64,000 nt of DNA, from NCBI RefSeq assembly GCF_902830275.1, contig NZ_CADESW010000029.1, positions 18,591 to 82,590 on the forward strand. The letters run 5' to 3'. Each line of letters opens with the position of its first letter. The first letter of the stretch is position 1. A program made the translations under genes and the position numbers. Below, piece by piece: positions 23,765-32,301 of this stretch. Source of the DNA: Burkholderia stagnalis. GTDB taxonomy: Bacteria > Pseudomonadota > Gammaproteobacteria > Burkholderiales > Burkholderiaceae. The notes under the pieces were generated by a model. That model saw only the letters and a list, made by a program, of their open reading frames with translations. It did not search any database and was not told the origin of the DNA.

Positions 23765-24784
23765 TCAACGATCGATCGGCAGCGGCGCATTGGCCGCAAC
23801 CAGACCTTGTTCGCGCATCTCGCGCCAGAAGTCGGCCGGAATCGCCACGTTCAGCGCGGCCTGGTCTTCCGCGATCCGCTCCGGACGGCTGGCGCCCGGA
23901 ATCACCGCGGCGGTGGCCGGATGCGCCATCGAGAACTGCAGCGCGGCGGCCTTGATCGGCACGTCGTAGCGCGCGGCGATCGCCTTGATGCGTTCGACCT
24001 TCGCGATGATTTCCGGCGAAGCCTTCTGGTATTCGAAGTGCGTGCCGCCCGCGAGCACGCCCGAGCTGTACGGGCCGCCGACGACGATCCCGACGTTCTG
24101 CGCGGCCGCCGCCGGCATCACGCGCTGCAGCGCGCGTTCGTGATCGAGCAGCGTGTAGCGGCCGGCCAGCAGCATGCCGTCCGGCTGCGGTTCGGCGAGA
24201 TCGAGCACCAGTTCGATCGGTTCGACGCGGTTCACGCCGAGGCCCCATGCGTTGATCACGCCTTCTTCGCGCAGCTTGCCCAGCACGCGGAATGCGCCCT
24301 TGCGCGCGACTTCGAATTGCGCGAGCCATTCGTCGCCGTAGAAATCCTGTGCGATGTCGTGCACCCAGACGATGTCGAGGCGGTCGGTGCGCAGGCGCTT
24401 CAGGCTGTCCTCGATCGAGCGCAGCGTCGCGTCGGCCGAATAGTCGTTGACGATGCGGTTCGGCCGGCCGTGTTCGAACAGGCCGCCCTTCTCGCCCAGA
24501 TCGCGCGCCGACACGTCTTCGACTTCGTCGAGGATCACGCGGCCGACCTTCGTGCTCAGCACGTATTCGTCACGCGGATGGTGCGCGAGCGCGTCGCCGA
24601 GACGCATTTCGGCGAGGCCGGCGCCATAGAACGGCGCGGAATCGAAATAGCGGATGCCGTGCTGCCATGCGGCTTCGACGGTGGCCGCGGCTTCCGCGTC
24701 GGGGATGTTGCGAAACATGTTGCCGAGCGGCGCGGTGCCGAAGCCGAGGATCTTGTTGCCGGGCAGCTTGCCTTTGAGACTCAT
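23765..24784 (-). CDS. Aldo/keto reductase (AKR15/D-threo-aldose dehydrogenase-like)
   Basis: 339 residues. Motifs: LGFGTAPLGNMF, YFDSAPFYGAGLAEMRLGDAL (catalytic D and Y), LSTKVGR (K), DIVWVHDIAQDFYGDEWLAQF (catalytic H), and the cofactor motif VIPGASRPERI. Relatives oxidise sugars (L-fucose, D-arabinose) or pyridoxal with NAD(P). The substrate is not clear from sequence. It leads the AKR-SRPBCC unit. The promoter on the minus strand (TTGGAC, 18 bp, TAGACT at 24846-24817) lies 33 bp upstream of the start, and a 17-bp repeat shared with the LysR gene sits at about -60. Confidence 0.88.
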   Translation of the reverse strand: MSLKGKLPGNKILGFGTAPLGNMFRNIPDAEAAATVEAAWQHGIRYFDSAPFYGAGLAEMRLGDALAHHPRDEYVLSTKVGRVILDEVEDVSARDLGEKGGLFEHGRPNRIVNDYSADATLRSIEDSLKRLRTDRLDIVWVHDIAQDFYGDEWLAQFEVARKGAFRVLGKLREEGVINAWGLGVNRVEPIELVLDLAEPQPDGMLLAGRYTLLDHERALQRVMPAAAAQNVGIVVGGPYSSGVLAGGTHFEYQKASPEIIAKVERIKAIAARYDVPIKAAALQFSMAHPATAAVIPGASRPERIAEDQAALNVAIPADFWREMREQGLVAANAPLPIDR

Positions 24785-24816
24785 GATTTGCTCCAGGGGT
24801 GAGGGAAAGCGGGTTC

Positions 24817-24846
24817 AGTCTAGGCAGGCGGGTTAAGTCTGTCCAA
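24817..24846 (-). promoter_or_regulatory. Promoter of the AKR-SRPBCC unit
   Basis: On the minus strand TTGGAC and TAGACT are separated by 18 bp, a fair sigma-70 match. The repeat at 24864-24880 lies just upstream in the activator position. Confidence 0.5.
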
Positions 24847-24863
24847 GACGGAATTCGACATAG

Positions 24864-24880
24864 TTGAGTCCCGGAAGGTC
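24864..24880 (+). repeat. 17-bp repeat copy 2, AKR promoter
   Basis: TTGAGTCCCGGAAGGTC differs by one base from the copy before the LysR start. It could be a binding site of that regulator, or a relic of a LysR gene that was once divergent from the AKR gene. Confidence 0.6.
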
Positions 24881-24981
24881 TAATCCCCGGTTTGGCGCGG
24901 CGACCCGATATTTCCCGCGAAGGGGGCGTGCGGCCGACATGCTCGCGCAGCAAGGCTGGCGACGGAATCGGCGGCCAATTC

Positions 24982-24996
24982 GTGATTTCAGATCAA
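24982..24996. promoter_or_regulatory. Palindrome C, same element as A and B
   Basis: GTGATTTCAGATCAA matches palindrome A at 13 of 15 positions. It ends 22 bp before the -35-like TTTTTC (25019), which is 17 bp from TATATT (25042). Confidence 0.5.
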
Positions 24997-25018
24997 AGAT
25001 CATTTCGCCGGCGGCCCG

Positions 25019-25047
25019 TTTTTCCGCGGCGAACGGATACCTATATT
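25019..25047 (+). promoter_or_regulatory. Promoter of the first DUF4148 gene
   Basis: TTTTTC-17 bp-TATATT, 60 bp before the start codon, with palindrome C upstream at the same spacing as in the MFS and dkgB promoters. Confidence 0.5.
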
Positions 25048-25107
25048 GGCTGCACTCGCAACGACATCGACGTGGTTGCGGCTCACTCAACCAGACAGGT
25101 ACCCAAC

Positions 25108-25449
25108 ATGAAAACGCTCGTTTCTTCCACGCTCGCCGCACTGATCATCGCCGCACCGGCCGTTTCGTTCGCGCAGCAAACCACCCATCCACTGACCCGC
25201 GCCGAAGTGAAGGCCGAACTGGCCCAGCTCGTGGCCGCCGGCTACCGCCCGGCGATGGATCACAACACGTATCCGGCCGCGATCCTCGCCGCCGAAAATC
25301 GCGTGCGTGAAAACGCCGTCGCGCAAACCGGCCCGAGCGCTGCCCCGGCCGCCGACGCGACCGGCTATGGCAAGGAGAGCCGAACCGCCAGCGAATCCGG
25401 CCGCGCGATGACAATCAACGGCCGCGACGCGATCTATCGCGGCCATTGA
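25108..25449 (+). CDS. DUF4148 exported small protein
   Basis: 113 residues. Signal peptide MKTLVSSTLAALIIAAPAVSFAQQ, then the DUF4148 core LTRAEVKAELAQLVAAGYRPAMDHNTYPAAILAAENRV and a variable tail ending DAIYRGH. This family is abundant in Burkholderia; the mature proteins are periplasmic and of unknown function. It has its own promoter with palindrome C, so it may respond to the same signal as the redox operons. Confidence 0.9.
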   Translation: MKTLVSSTLAALIIAAPAVSFAQQTTHPLTRAEVKAELAQLVAAGYRPAMDHNTYPAAILAAENRVRENAVAQTGPSAAPAADATGYGKESRTASESGRAMTINGRDAIYRGH

Positions 25450-25505
25450 TCGGCGTCGGACTTGCGGACCTTGCGCATCCCAGCGGAAACGCGACGTTCT
25501 GCTGC

Positions 25506-25748
25506 TCACTGCAGCGACGCGTCGCGATTTCGCGCATCCGTCCCGCACGGGCGCGCTTGCGCTTCCGTCGAGCCGGCACGGGCCACCTGCGGCCGCGCGT
25601 CATCGGTCGTGCGTGCCGGGTTCAGCGCGCGCAGCACGCTCGCGCGGCCGCCGTCGTCGTCAGGCAATTGCGGCATCCCCCGCGCGAAGGCTGGTGCAAC
25701 CGCCGCCGCCAACAGAGCGGCGATCGCCAGCCGCGACAAGGGTTTCAT
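25506..25748 (-). CDS. Small exported protein, DUF4148-like remnant or relative
   Basis: 80 residues: signal peptide MKPLSRLAIAALLAAAVAPAFA, then GMPQLPDDDGGRASVLRALNPARTTDDARPQ without a clear DUF4148 core. It follows the DUF4148 gene at 25763-26053 by 14 bp on the same strand, so the two are probably co-transcribed. It shares only the export signal and acidic low-complexity style with the neighbours. Function unknown. Confidence 0.6.
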   Translation of the reverse strand: MKPLSRLAIAALLAAAVAPAFARGMPQLPDDDGGRASVLRALNPARTTDDARPQVARAGSTEAQARPCGTDARNRDASLQ

Positions 25749-25762
25749 CGCCCGCCCCCGCT

Positions 25763-26053
25763 TCACGGCGCGCTCACGGTCGACACCGATGCCGACGCGT
25801 TCGCGGTCGCGGCGCCCTGCTCGCCGTGCGCGATCGCATAGCGCGCGCGATTGAGGGCGATCGTCTGCGCGCTCGGCGGATAGTCCCGTTTCGGTGCGGG
25901 CATGACGCCGTCGCGCTGCGCCTGGACCAGGTCGGCGATGACGTCGGCGCGCGTCAGGCCGGGCAACGAAGTCTGCGCGAAAGCCGCGGCCGGCGTGCCG
26001 ATTGCGGCGGCGAGCAGCGCGGCGGCAGCCATCAGCCTGCGATTCAGATTCAT
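25763..26053 (-). CDS. DUF4148 exported small protein
   Basis: 96 residues from the ATG at 26053. Signal peptide MNLNRRLMAAAALLAAAIGTPAAAFA, then LPGLTRADVIADLVQAQRDGVMPAPKRDYPPSAQTIALNRARYAI, the DUF4148 motif. It is the first gene of a two-gene minus-strand unit, convergent with the DUF4148 gene at 25108. Periplasmic, function unknown. Confidence 0.85.
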   Translation of the reverse strand: MNLNRRLMAAAALLAAAIGTPAAAFAQTSLPGLTRADVIADLVQAQRDGVMPAPKRDYPPSAQTIALNRARYAIAHGEQGAATANASASVSTVSAP

Positions 26054-26267
26054 GATGAAACTCCCCAGAACGGTACGAAGAAGACGCATCGTCGATGCGC
26101 CGCCGGCAGGACCGCCGATGCGGTCCGCTGCCTGACGGAGTCATTCTGGAGAGCGGAGCCGGCGTGACGCTGACCGCCGGATGACAATTTCGAAATCTGC
26201 CGGCCCGCGCGCGGATTCGAGCCCCGGCCCGAAGAAATAGGGGAAGCATCGCCGCCCAATTTTCACG

Positions 26268-26303
26268 TTGACAATATGCATATACATACATGACCATGCA
26301 TAT
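26268..26303. promoter_or_regulatory. Thiolase promoter region with repeated ATGCATAT
   Basis: A -35-like TTGACA (26268) is followed by two copies of ATGCATAT (26276 and 26296) exactly 20 bp apart, two helical turns. The copies contain the palindrome ATGCAT, so the arrangement suggests an operator. The rest of the 351-bp gap between the divergent DUF4148 and thiolase genes shows nothing further. Confidence 0.45.
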
Positions 26304-26404
26304 GCACAGAACCCAGGAATCCGGGAATCATTGCGCGACGCGCACCGCACCACCGCTCGCGGTCGCCCGCGCGCACCCATGTCAACGTGATCGAGGAACG
26401 CATC

Positions 26405-27589
26405 ATGAGTACACGCGAAGTCGTCATCTGCCATCCTGTCCGAACGCCGATCGGCACGTTCAACGGCTCTTTGAAGGACACGCCCGCGACCGAGCTCGGC
26501 GCGATCGCCGTGCGCGAAACCCTGCGGCGCAGCAGCCTGGATGGCGCGGCCGTCGACACGGTCGTGATGGGCAACGTGATCCAGGCCGGCAACAAGATGA
26601 ACCCCGCACGGCAGGCGTCGATCGGCGCCGGCATTCCGGTCGCGGTGCCCGCGCTGACGGTCAACCGGGTCTGCGGCTCCGGCGCGCAGGCGATCGTCAA
26701 TGCCGCGCAGGAGATCATGCTGGGCTTCGCGAACGCGGCCGTCGCCGGCGGCATGGAAAGCATGGAGCGCGCGCCGTACCTGCTCGACGGCGCCCGCTGG
26801 GGCTACCGGATGGGCCAGGCCCCGATCCTCGACAGCATGCTGCGCGACGGCCTCGTCGATGCATTCTCCGACCAGCATTCCGGGTGGCATACCGAGGATC
26901 TCGCGAGCCAGCTCGACATCTCGCGCGACCGCCAGGACCGCTGGGCGCTGCGCTCGCAGCAGCGCTTCTCCGCCGCACTGGCCGGCGGGAAGTTCGACGC
27001 CGAGCTGGTGCCGGTCGAGATCCTGCAGCGCAAGGCGCGCGTGGCGTTCGCGCGGGACGAGACGCCCCGCCCCGATACGACGCTCGACACGCTCGCGAAA
27101 CTGAAGCCCGCGTTCCGCCCGGACGGCACGATCACCGCCGGCAATGCGCCGGGCCTGAACAGCGGCGCATCGGCGATGCTGGTGGCGGACCGCGCGTTCG
27201 CCGACGCGCACGGGATCGCACCGAGCGCCCGCGTCGTGTCGTTCGGCATCGCCGCCGTCGAGCCCGGGATGTTCGGCCTGGGCCCCGTTCCCGCGGTGAA
27301 GATCGCGCTCGAACGCGCCGGCTGGGCGCTGCGCGATGTCGAGCGCTTCGAGATCAACGAGGCGTTCGCGGTCGTGCCGATCGCGGTGGCGGGCCAGCTC
27401 GGCATCGACGAGGAGATCGTCAACGTGGACGGCGGCGCGATCGCGCACGGCCACGCAATCGGCGCGACGGGCGCAGTGCTGACCACGCGCCTGATCCACT
27501 CGATGAAGCGCGACGGCATCAAGCGCGGCGTGGTGACGCTGTGCATCGGCGGCGGCCAGGGCATCGCGCTCGCGATCGAGACGCTCTGA
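26405..27589 (+). CDS. Acetyl-CoA C-acetyltransferase (thiolase)
   Basis: 394 residues, normal for a biosynthetic thiolase. Nucleophile C90 in NRVCGSGAQA, GGMESMERAPYLL, the conserved NEAF (EINEAFAVVPIA), H in GGAIAHGHAIGATG and C in TLCIGGGQG are all present. It condenses two acetyl-CoA or cleaves acetoacetyl-CoA in the cytoplasm. No phaB, atoDA or other pathway gene is adjacent, so it stands alone and the pathway is open. A clear terminator follows. Confidence 0.92.
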   Translation: MSTREVVICHPVRTPIGTFNGSLKDTPATELGAIAVRETLRRSSLDGAAVDTVVMGNVIQAGNKMNPARQASIGAGIPVAVPALTVNRVCGSGAQAIVNAAQEIMLGFANAAVAGGMESMERAPYLLDGARWGYRMGQAPILDSMLRDGLVDAFSDQHSGWHTEDLASQLDISRDRQDRWALRSQQRFSAALAGGKFDAELVPVEILQRKARVAFARDETPRPDTTLDTLAKLKPAFRPDGTITAGNAPGLNSGASAMLVADRAFADAHGIAPSARVVSFGIAAVEPGMFGLGPVPAVKIALERAGWALRDVERFEINEAFAVVPIAVAGQLGIDEEIVNVDGGAIAHGHAIGATGAVLTTRLIHSMKRDGIKRGVVTLCIGGGQGIALAIETL

Positions 27590-27597
27590 ACGCAAAA

Positions 27598-27625
27598 AGG
27601 CCGCGAATCGCGGGATTCGCGGCCT
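27598..27625 (+). terminator. Hairpin after the thiolase gene
   Basis: AGGCCGCGAAT and ATTCGCGGCCT form an 11-bp stem around CGCGGG, 9 bp after the thiolase stop. A run of A on the left side makes it usable in the opposite direction as well, for the transporter remnant. Confidence 0.7.
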
Positions 27626-27641
27626 CGTTGCATCGCGACGG

Positions 27642-27725
27642 TCAATGCGCGGCCGCTGCCGCGTCGCTCGATCCGCCGGCCTTGCCCGGCTTCGTGATCC
27701 AGATCAGCGGAATGATGACGATTCG
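27642..27725 (-). pseudogene. C-terminal remnant of a DHA2 (EmrB-type) MFS transporter
   Basis: The minus strand ends with RIVIIPLIWITKPGKAGG and a short Ala-rich tail before TGA. This is the usual C-terminus of EmrB/QacA transporters (last helix, then WxTKPxKA). Upstream of this point the frame no longer resembles a transporter, so about 480 codons have been lost or replaced. The junction lies near 27,725, just before the glycosyltransferase region. Confidence 0.55.
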
Positions 27726-27976
27726 TCCGGCTCGACAGCCGTTCTTCCATGCGCTCACCGGCGCGTTTCGTCACACCAATCAGGCCTGGCCGGGGAAAAG
27801 TCTGCGTGCCGCCGCCCTTCTTCATCCCGGCGCTGCCGACGATTAATGATCTTTCGTTGGACCTTGAGGCGCTTTTGCCTATGCTGTCTTTCACAGGCTC
27901 CCGAGATTCAAGGTCTGCCGTGAGCAGCGTCCTCGTCCCTGCGCCGTACACGAACAATCAGAAGCGAGAGACCCAG

Positions 27977-29089
27977 ATGACTGCCCATGCCGACCGGAAC
28001 CTCCGGGTGCTGCACGTTGGGCCGGGAAACGCACGCGACGTCGGTGTCGCGGCGATCCTGTCCAATCTTCAGGCGAAAGCCGAGCAGTTGCGCGCGCACC
28101 GTATCGAGGCCGCGTTCTTCGGCACGCGCGATTGCGCGTCGCCCGCGAGCGTCGTGCTGTTCCCGACCATCGATTTCCCGCGTTTCGCGCTGCGTGCGCT
28201 GCAGGCGGATCTCGTCCTGTTCCACGTGACGTCGCCCGGCTCGCTGATGCGCAAGGCCGCGCTCTTTGCGATTGCCAGGCTCCTGCGGCGCCGCTGCATT
28301 CTGCATGTCCACTCGGGAGAATGCTTCGCCCGCTATCGGACGGCCGGCCGGCTTTACCGCGCGGCGGTCGATTTCCTGGTGTCGCACGCGGACGCGCGTG
28401 TCGTCGCATCCGATGCCGTTCGTCATGACATGATCGCGTGCGTCGGCGCCGGCGCCCAATCGACGGTGATCGGCGACCATGCGGGCGCATTCGAACGGAA
28501 CCTGCTGCCGGATGCCGATCGCGCCGCCGACGGCCGCTACGTGCTGTTTTCCGCCAGCCTCGTCGAGCACCAGGGCCTGAGCGAGTTGCTGCATGCGCTC
28601 TGCATGCTCCGCCAGCGCGGGCTGGCCGTCCCGCTCAAGGTTGCGGGCGGCGGCAACGCCGCGCCGTGGCGCAGCCTCGCCGAATCGCTCGGGATCGGGC
28701 GGCAGGTCGAGTTCGTCGGCTCGCTGCAAGGTGACGCGAAGTACGATGCATACCGTAACGCGACCATCCTTTGCATGCCGAACTACTTCGAGACCTGCGG
28801 CCTGTCCGCGCTCGAAGCGATGTGGGCCGGGCGCCCGGTGATCGGCACCTCGGCCGGCCGGCCGCCGGACCTCGTCGACGACGGGGCAACCGGCTATCTG
28901 ATTCCGCCGCGCAACATCCCGCTGCTCGCGCAACGCATCGAGGCGCTGTGGTCCGATCCCTCGCACGCCGACGCGCCGGGCGACGCCGGCTTCGAGACGG
29001 CCCGGCGCAGGTTCGACTCCGCGGCCGCCGTCAGCCGCTACACCGAGGTCTATGCGTGCATCTGCAATTCGCCCGCGCTGACCTGCTGA
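27977..29089 (+). CDS. Glycosyltransferase family 4-like (group 1)
   Basis: 370 residues from the ATG after CGAGAGACCCAG. The N-terminal Rossmann part starts LRVLHVGPGNARDVGVAAILSNL; the C-terminal GT-B domain has LFSASLVEHQGLSELLHAL, LKVAGGGN, VEFVGSLQGDAKYDAYRNA and the E-x7-E-like nucleotide site NYFETCGLSALEAMWAGRPVIGT. Cytoplasmic or membrane-associated. No partner polysaccharide genes are nearby, so the acceptor is unknown. The gene sits at the junction with a broken transporter, suggesting that it arrived by insertion or rearrangement. Confidence 0.85.
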   Translation: MTAHADRNLRVLHVGPGNARDVGVAAILSNLQAKAEQLRAHRIEAAFFGTRDCASPASVVLFPTIDFPRFALRALQADLVLFHVTSPGSLMRKAALFAIARLLRRRCILHVHSGECFARYRTAGRLYRAAVDFLVSHADARVVASDAVRHDMIACVGAGAQSTVIGDHAGAFERNLLPDADRAADGRYVLFSASLVEHQGLSELLHALCMLRQRGLAVPLKVAGGGNAAPWRSLAESLGIGRQVEFVGSLQGDAKYDAYRNATILCMPNYFETCGLSALEAMWAGRPVIGTSAGRPPDLVDDGATGYLIPPRNIPLLAQRIEALWSDPSHADAPGDAGFETARRRFDSAAAVSRYTEVYACICNSPALTC

Positions 29090-29110
29090 CGCGCGACGCG
29101 CCGCCCCGCG

Positions 29111-29455
29111 TCAATGCACCTTCGGAAAACCGTGGCGCTGCGCGAGCAGCTCGACGATGCGCTTCGGGTCGGTCACGTAACGAACCTCGCCGAGCACCAG
29201 CGCATCCGGCGGCGCCGGCTGGCCCGCGCCGAGCACGAGCGCCGGCAGGCCCTGGTGCGCGTCGTCCAGCGCCGCGATCACGTCGTGGCGCGGCCGCGCG
29301 AAGCCGATGCGTTTCACGTCGAGCGATGCCGCCCGCGACGGATCGCTCGCCAGCAGCCCCTCGATCGACAGCCCGTGCGGGCAGACGAAGCGTTCGCCCG
29401 GATGCTTCGGATCGGTGAAGCCCGGTTCCAGCAGAAACAGCACGTCCCGACTCAT
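29111..29455 (-). CDS. DUF3088 family protein
   Basis: 114 residues: MSRDVLFLLEPGFTDPKHPGERFVCPHGLSIEGLLASDP, then RIGFARPRHDVIAALDDAHQGLPALVLG and RYVTDPKRIVELLAQRHGFP. The conserved C in FVCPHG and the overall pattern match DUF3088, predicted to have a thioredoxin-like fold. Cytoplasmic. It is a single gene convergent with the glycosyltransferase. Function unknown. Confidence 0.8.
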   Translation of the reverse strand: MSRDVLFLLEPGFTDPKHPGERFVCPHGLSIEGLLASDPSRAASLDVKRIGFARPRHDVIAALDDAHQGLPALVLGAGQPAPPDALVLGEVRYVTDPKRIVELLAQRHGFPKVH

Positions 29456-29651
29456 GTCGCGTTCTCCTGTGTTCAGATCGTTCGCGCGCCGCATGGGCAG
29501 CGGCCCGCGATAACCGTGAACGATACGGCCGCCCGCGCACAAGCCGAACCAAGCAATTCGCATAAGGTTATGCCGCGCGCCATGAGGTCGACGCCGCATC
29601 GCCTGCTGCGATAATGTCCGGCACGGCGCATCCATCCAGGAGACGGATATC

Positions 29652-32120
29652 TTGCTGCCTCGCACACTTCGCCGGGCCGGGCTGGCCTTCAGCCTGCTCG
29701 TCCTCCTGCTGATCGCGCTCGCGGGCGGCGGCGTCGCGCTGTACGGCCGCGCGTCGCTGCCGGTGCTCGAAGGCGCCGTCACCCTGCCGCGCGCGGCCAC
29801 GCCCGCCGCGCGCGTGGTCGTCGCCCGCGACGCGCACGGCATTCCGCACATCGTCGCCAGGACCGACGGCGATGCGTATTTCGCGCTGGGCTTCGTCCAT
29901 GCGCAGGACCGGCTGTGGCAGCTCGACATGAATCGCCGCATCGCGTCAGGCACGCTGTCCGAAGTGCTCGGCGCGCGCACGCTGCCGCTCGATCAGTTCA
30001 TGCGCACGCTCGGCGTGAAGCGCAATGCCGAGCGCATCTATCGCCACCTGTCGCCGGACACCCGCTTCGCGCTCGAACGCTATGCGGCCGGCATCAACGC
30101 GTATCTGGCCACGCGCGGCCCGGCCCTGCCGATCGAATACCTGATGACGGGCGCGCCCGCGCCCATACCGTGGACCCCCGAGGATTCGGTGGCGTGGCTG
30201 TCGGTCCTCGCGTGGGATCTCGGCGGCAACATGGCGCTGGCGATCGAACGGATGCGGCTCGCGCAGCGGCTGCCGCTCGCGCAGATCCGCCAGCTCGTGA
30301 CGACCGCGCCGGAAGACGCGACGCCGATGGCGACGATCGACTACGTGCCGATGCTGCGCGGCCTGTCGGCGCTGGCCGTGACGGCCGCCGCCGCGCTCGA
30401 TGCGCAGCCGTCGCAGCACGTCGAGGGGCTCGGCTCGAACAACTGGGTGGTGGCCGGCAACCGCTCGGAAAGCGGCCTGCCGATGCTCGCGAACGACCCG
30501 CATCTCGGCCTGTCGACGCCGCCGCTGTTCTATCTCGCGCATCTGCGCTCGGACCGGCTGAACGTCGCGGGCGGCACCGTGCCCGGCCTGCCGGTCGTGC
30601 TGATCGGCCACAACGAGCAGATCGCGTGGGGCATGACCAACACCGGCACGAGCGTCGAGGATCTGTTCATCGAGCAGGTCGACCTCACGCGGCCCGACTA
30701 CTACCGCACGCCGGGCGGCTGGGCCCGGTTCGCGACGCGCACGGAAACGATCGCCGTGAAAGGCCAGCCGGCCGTGCGCTGGACCGTGCGCGAAACGCGG
30801 CACGGGCCCGTGATCAGCGACGTGTCCGCGAACGCCCGCGACGCGCTGCGCCGCTCGAGCCGCTACGTGCTCGCGCTGCAATGGACGGCGCTGATGCCCG
30901 ACGATACGACGATGGAGGCCGGGCTCGGCTTCGACCATGCGCGCGACTGGCCGGAATTCCTGCGCGCCGCCGCGAAGTTCGACGCGCCGCAGCAGAACAT
31001 CGTGTATGCGGATCGCCACGGCAACATCGGCTTCGTCGCGCCCGGGCGCGTGCCGATCCGCCGGCCCGGCAACGACCTGATGACGGAAGTGCCCGCGCCC
31101 GGCTGGGATGCGCGCTACGACTGGAGCGGCTTCGTGCCGTTCGACGCGTTGCCGCAGGCGCTCAATCCGCCGGCCGGCCGCATCGTGACCGCGAACAACC
31201 GGATCGTGCCACGCGGCTATCCGTATTTCCTCAGCGGCGAATGGGTGCTGCCGTACCGCTACAAGCGGATCACGGCGCTGCTCGACGCGCGGGCCACCCA
31301 CTCGCTCGACAGCTTCGCGGCGATCCAGGCGGATATTCAGTCGCCGTCGCAGGCCGACCTGCTGCCGCTGCTGATCGCCCGCGCCGGCCTGCCGGCCGAT
31401 CGCGACGAGGCGGACGCGCTCGCGCGGCTGCGGCGCTGGGATCGCGTCGCGCGCGCGGACGAAGCCGAACCGCTGATCGCCAGCGCGTGGGAACGCGCGG
31501 CCGCGCAGGCCGTCTTCGAGCCGCGCGCCGGGCGCGAACTGTTCGCCGAATACTGGCGCCAGCGCAACCTGCACCAGGCGTTGCTGAACGCGTTGCGCGA
31601 CCCGACGATCGGCGCCGCGTGGTGCGGCAAAGCGGCCGGCACGGCGGCGCCTGCGCCGTGTTCCGCCCAAGTCGGCGCGGCGCTGCGGGCCGCGTTGCGC
31701 GACCTGAAACAGCGCTACGGGGACGACATGCGCGCGTGGCGCTGGGGCGACGCGCACGCCGCGCTCGCGCGTCACCGGCCGTTTCACCAGGTGCCGTGGC
31801 TCGCGCGCTGGTTCGACGTACGCGTGCCGTTCGGCGGCGACATGACGACGGTCGACGTCGGCGGCAACGACTTCAGCGACGCCGCCGCGCCCTACGAGAC
31901 CAAGATGGCGGCCGCGATGCGGATGGTGATCGACATGGCCGCGCCGGATGCGGCCCGCTTCGCGATGCCGGTCGGCCAGTCCGGCAACCGGTTTTCGGCG
32001 TGGTATTCGGACCGGATGGACGAGTGGGCGAACGGCCGCTACGTGACGATTCCGACCGATGCGGCGAGCGTCGAGCGGTGCGCGTGCAAGCGGCTGGCGC
32101 TGGTGCCGGCGGGTGGGTGA
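29652..32120 (+). CDS. Penicillin acylase family (Ntn) hydrolase
   Basis: 822 residues. The start is TTG with AGGAG 9 nt upstream; no ATG fits. An N-terminal membrane/signal segment (LAFSLLVLLLIALAGGGVALYG) leads to VVVARDAHGIPHIVARTDGDAYFALGFVHAQDRLWQLDMNRR, the alpha-chain signature. The autocatalytic nucleophile is Ser262 in EGLGSNNWVV; processing would leave a beta chain of about 560 residues with N-terminal Ser. The H-N-E motif GHNEQIAWGMTN is present. The enzyme is periplasmic; relatives hydrolyse penicillin G, cephalosporins or acyl-homoserine lactones. Substrate not predictable. Confidence 0.88.
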   Translation: MLPRTLRRAGLAFSLLVLLLIALAGGGVALYGRASLPVLEGAVTLPRAATPAARVVVARDAHGIPHIVARTDGDAYFALGFVHAQDRLWQLDMNRRIASGTLSEVLGARTLPLDQFMRTLGVKRNAERIYRHLSPDTRFALERYAAGINAYLATRGPALPIEYLMTGAPAPIPWTPEDSVAWLSVLAWDLGGNMALAIERMRLAQRLPLAQIRQLVTTAPEDATPMATIDYVPMLRGLSALAVTAAAALDAQPSQHVEGLGSNNWVVAGNRSESGLPMLANDPHLGLSTPPLFYLAHLRSDRLNVAGGTVPGLPVVLIGHNEQIAWGMTNTGTSVEDLFIEQVDLTRPDYYRTPGGWARFATRTETIAVKGQPAVRWTVRETRHGPVISDVSANARDALRRSSRYVLALQWTALMPDDTTMEAGLGFDHARDWPEFLRAAAKFDAPQQNIVYADRHGNIGFVAPGRVPIRRPGNDLMTEVPAPGWDARYDWSGFVPFDALPQALNPPAGRIVTANNRIVPRGYPYFLSGEWVLPYRYKRITALLDARATHSLDSFAAIQADIQSPSQADLLPLLIARAGLPADRDEADALARLRRWDRVARADEAEPLIASAWERAAAQAVFEPRAGRELFAEYWRQRNLHQALLNALRDPTIGAAWCGKAAGTAAPAPCSAQVGAALRAALRDLKQRYGDDMRAWRWGDAHAALARHRPFHQVPWLARWFDVRVPFGGDMTTVDVGGNDFSDAAAPYETKMAAAMRMVIDMAAPDAARFAMPVGQSGNRFSAWYSDRMDEWANGRYVTIPTDAASVERCACKRLALVPAGG

Positions 32121-32301
32121 CGCGGCCTGACGGCGGGACGCACCGCCGCCCGCCGACGCGGCGCTTGCCTCGATGGCGACGGCAGTCAACACCTTCAGGC
32201 CACTTCCCGATTACCACGCGACCCGATAACATCGGTCGCTGTCTGTCGCTCGAGCGGCACGACGCCTTCGGCCGCCCGGTCGCGCCTCAACCGATTTCGC
32301 C

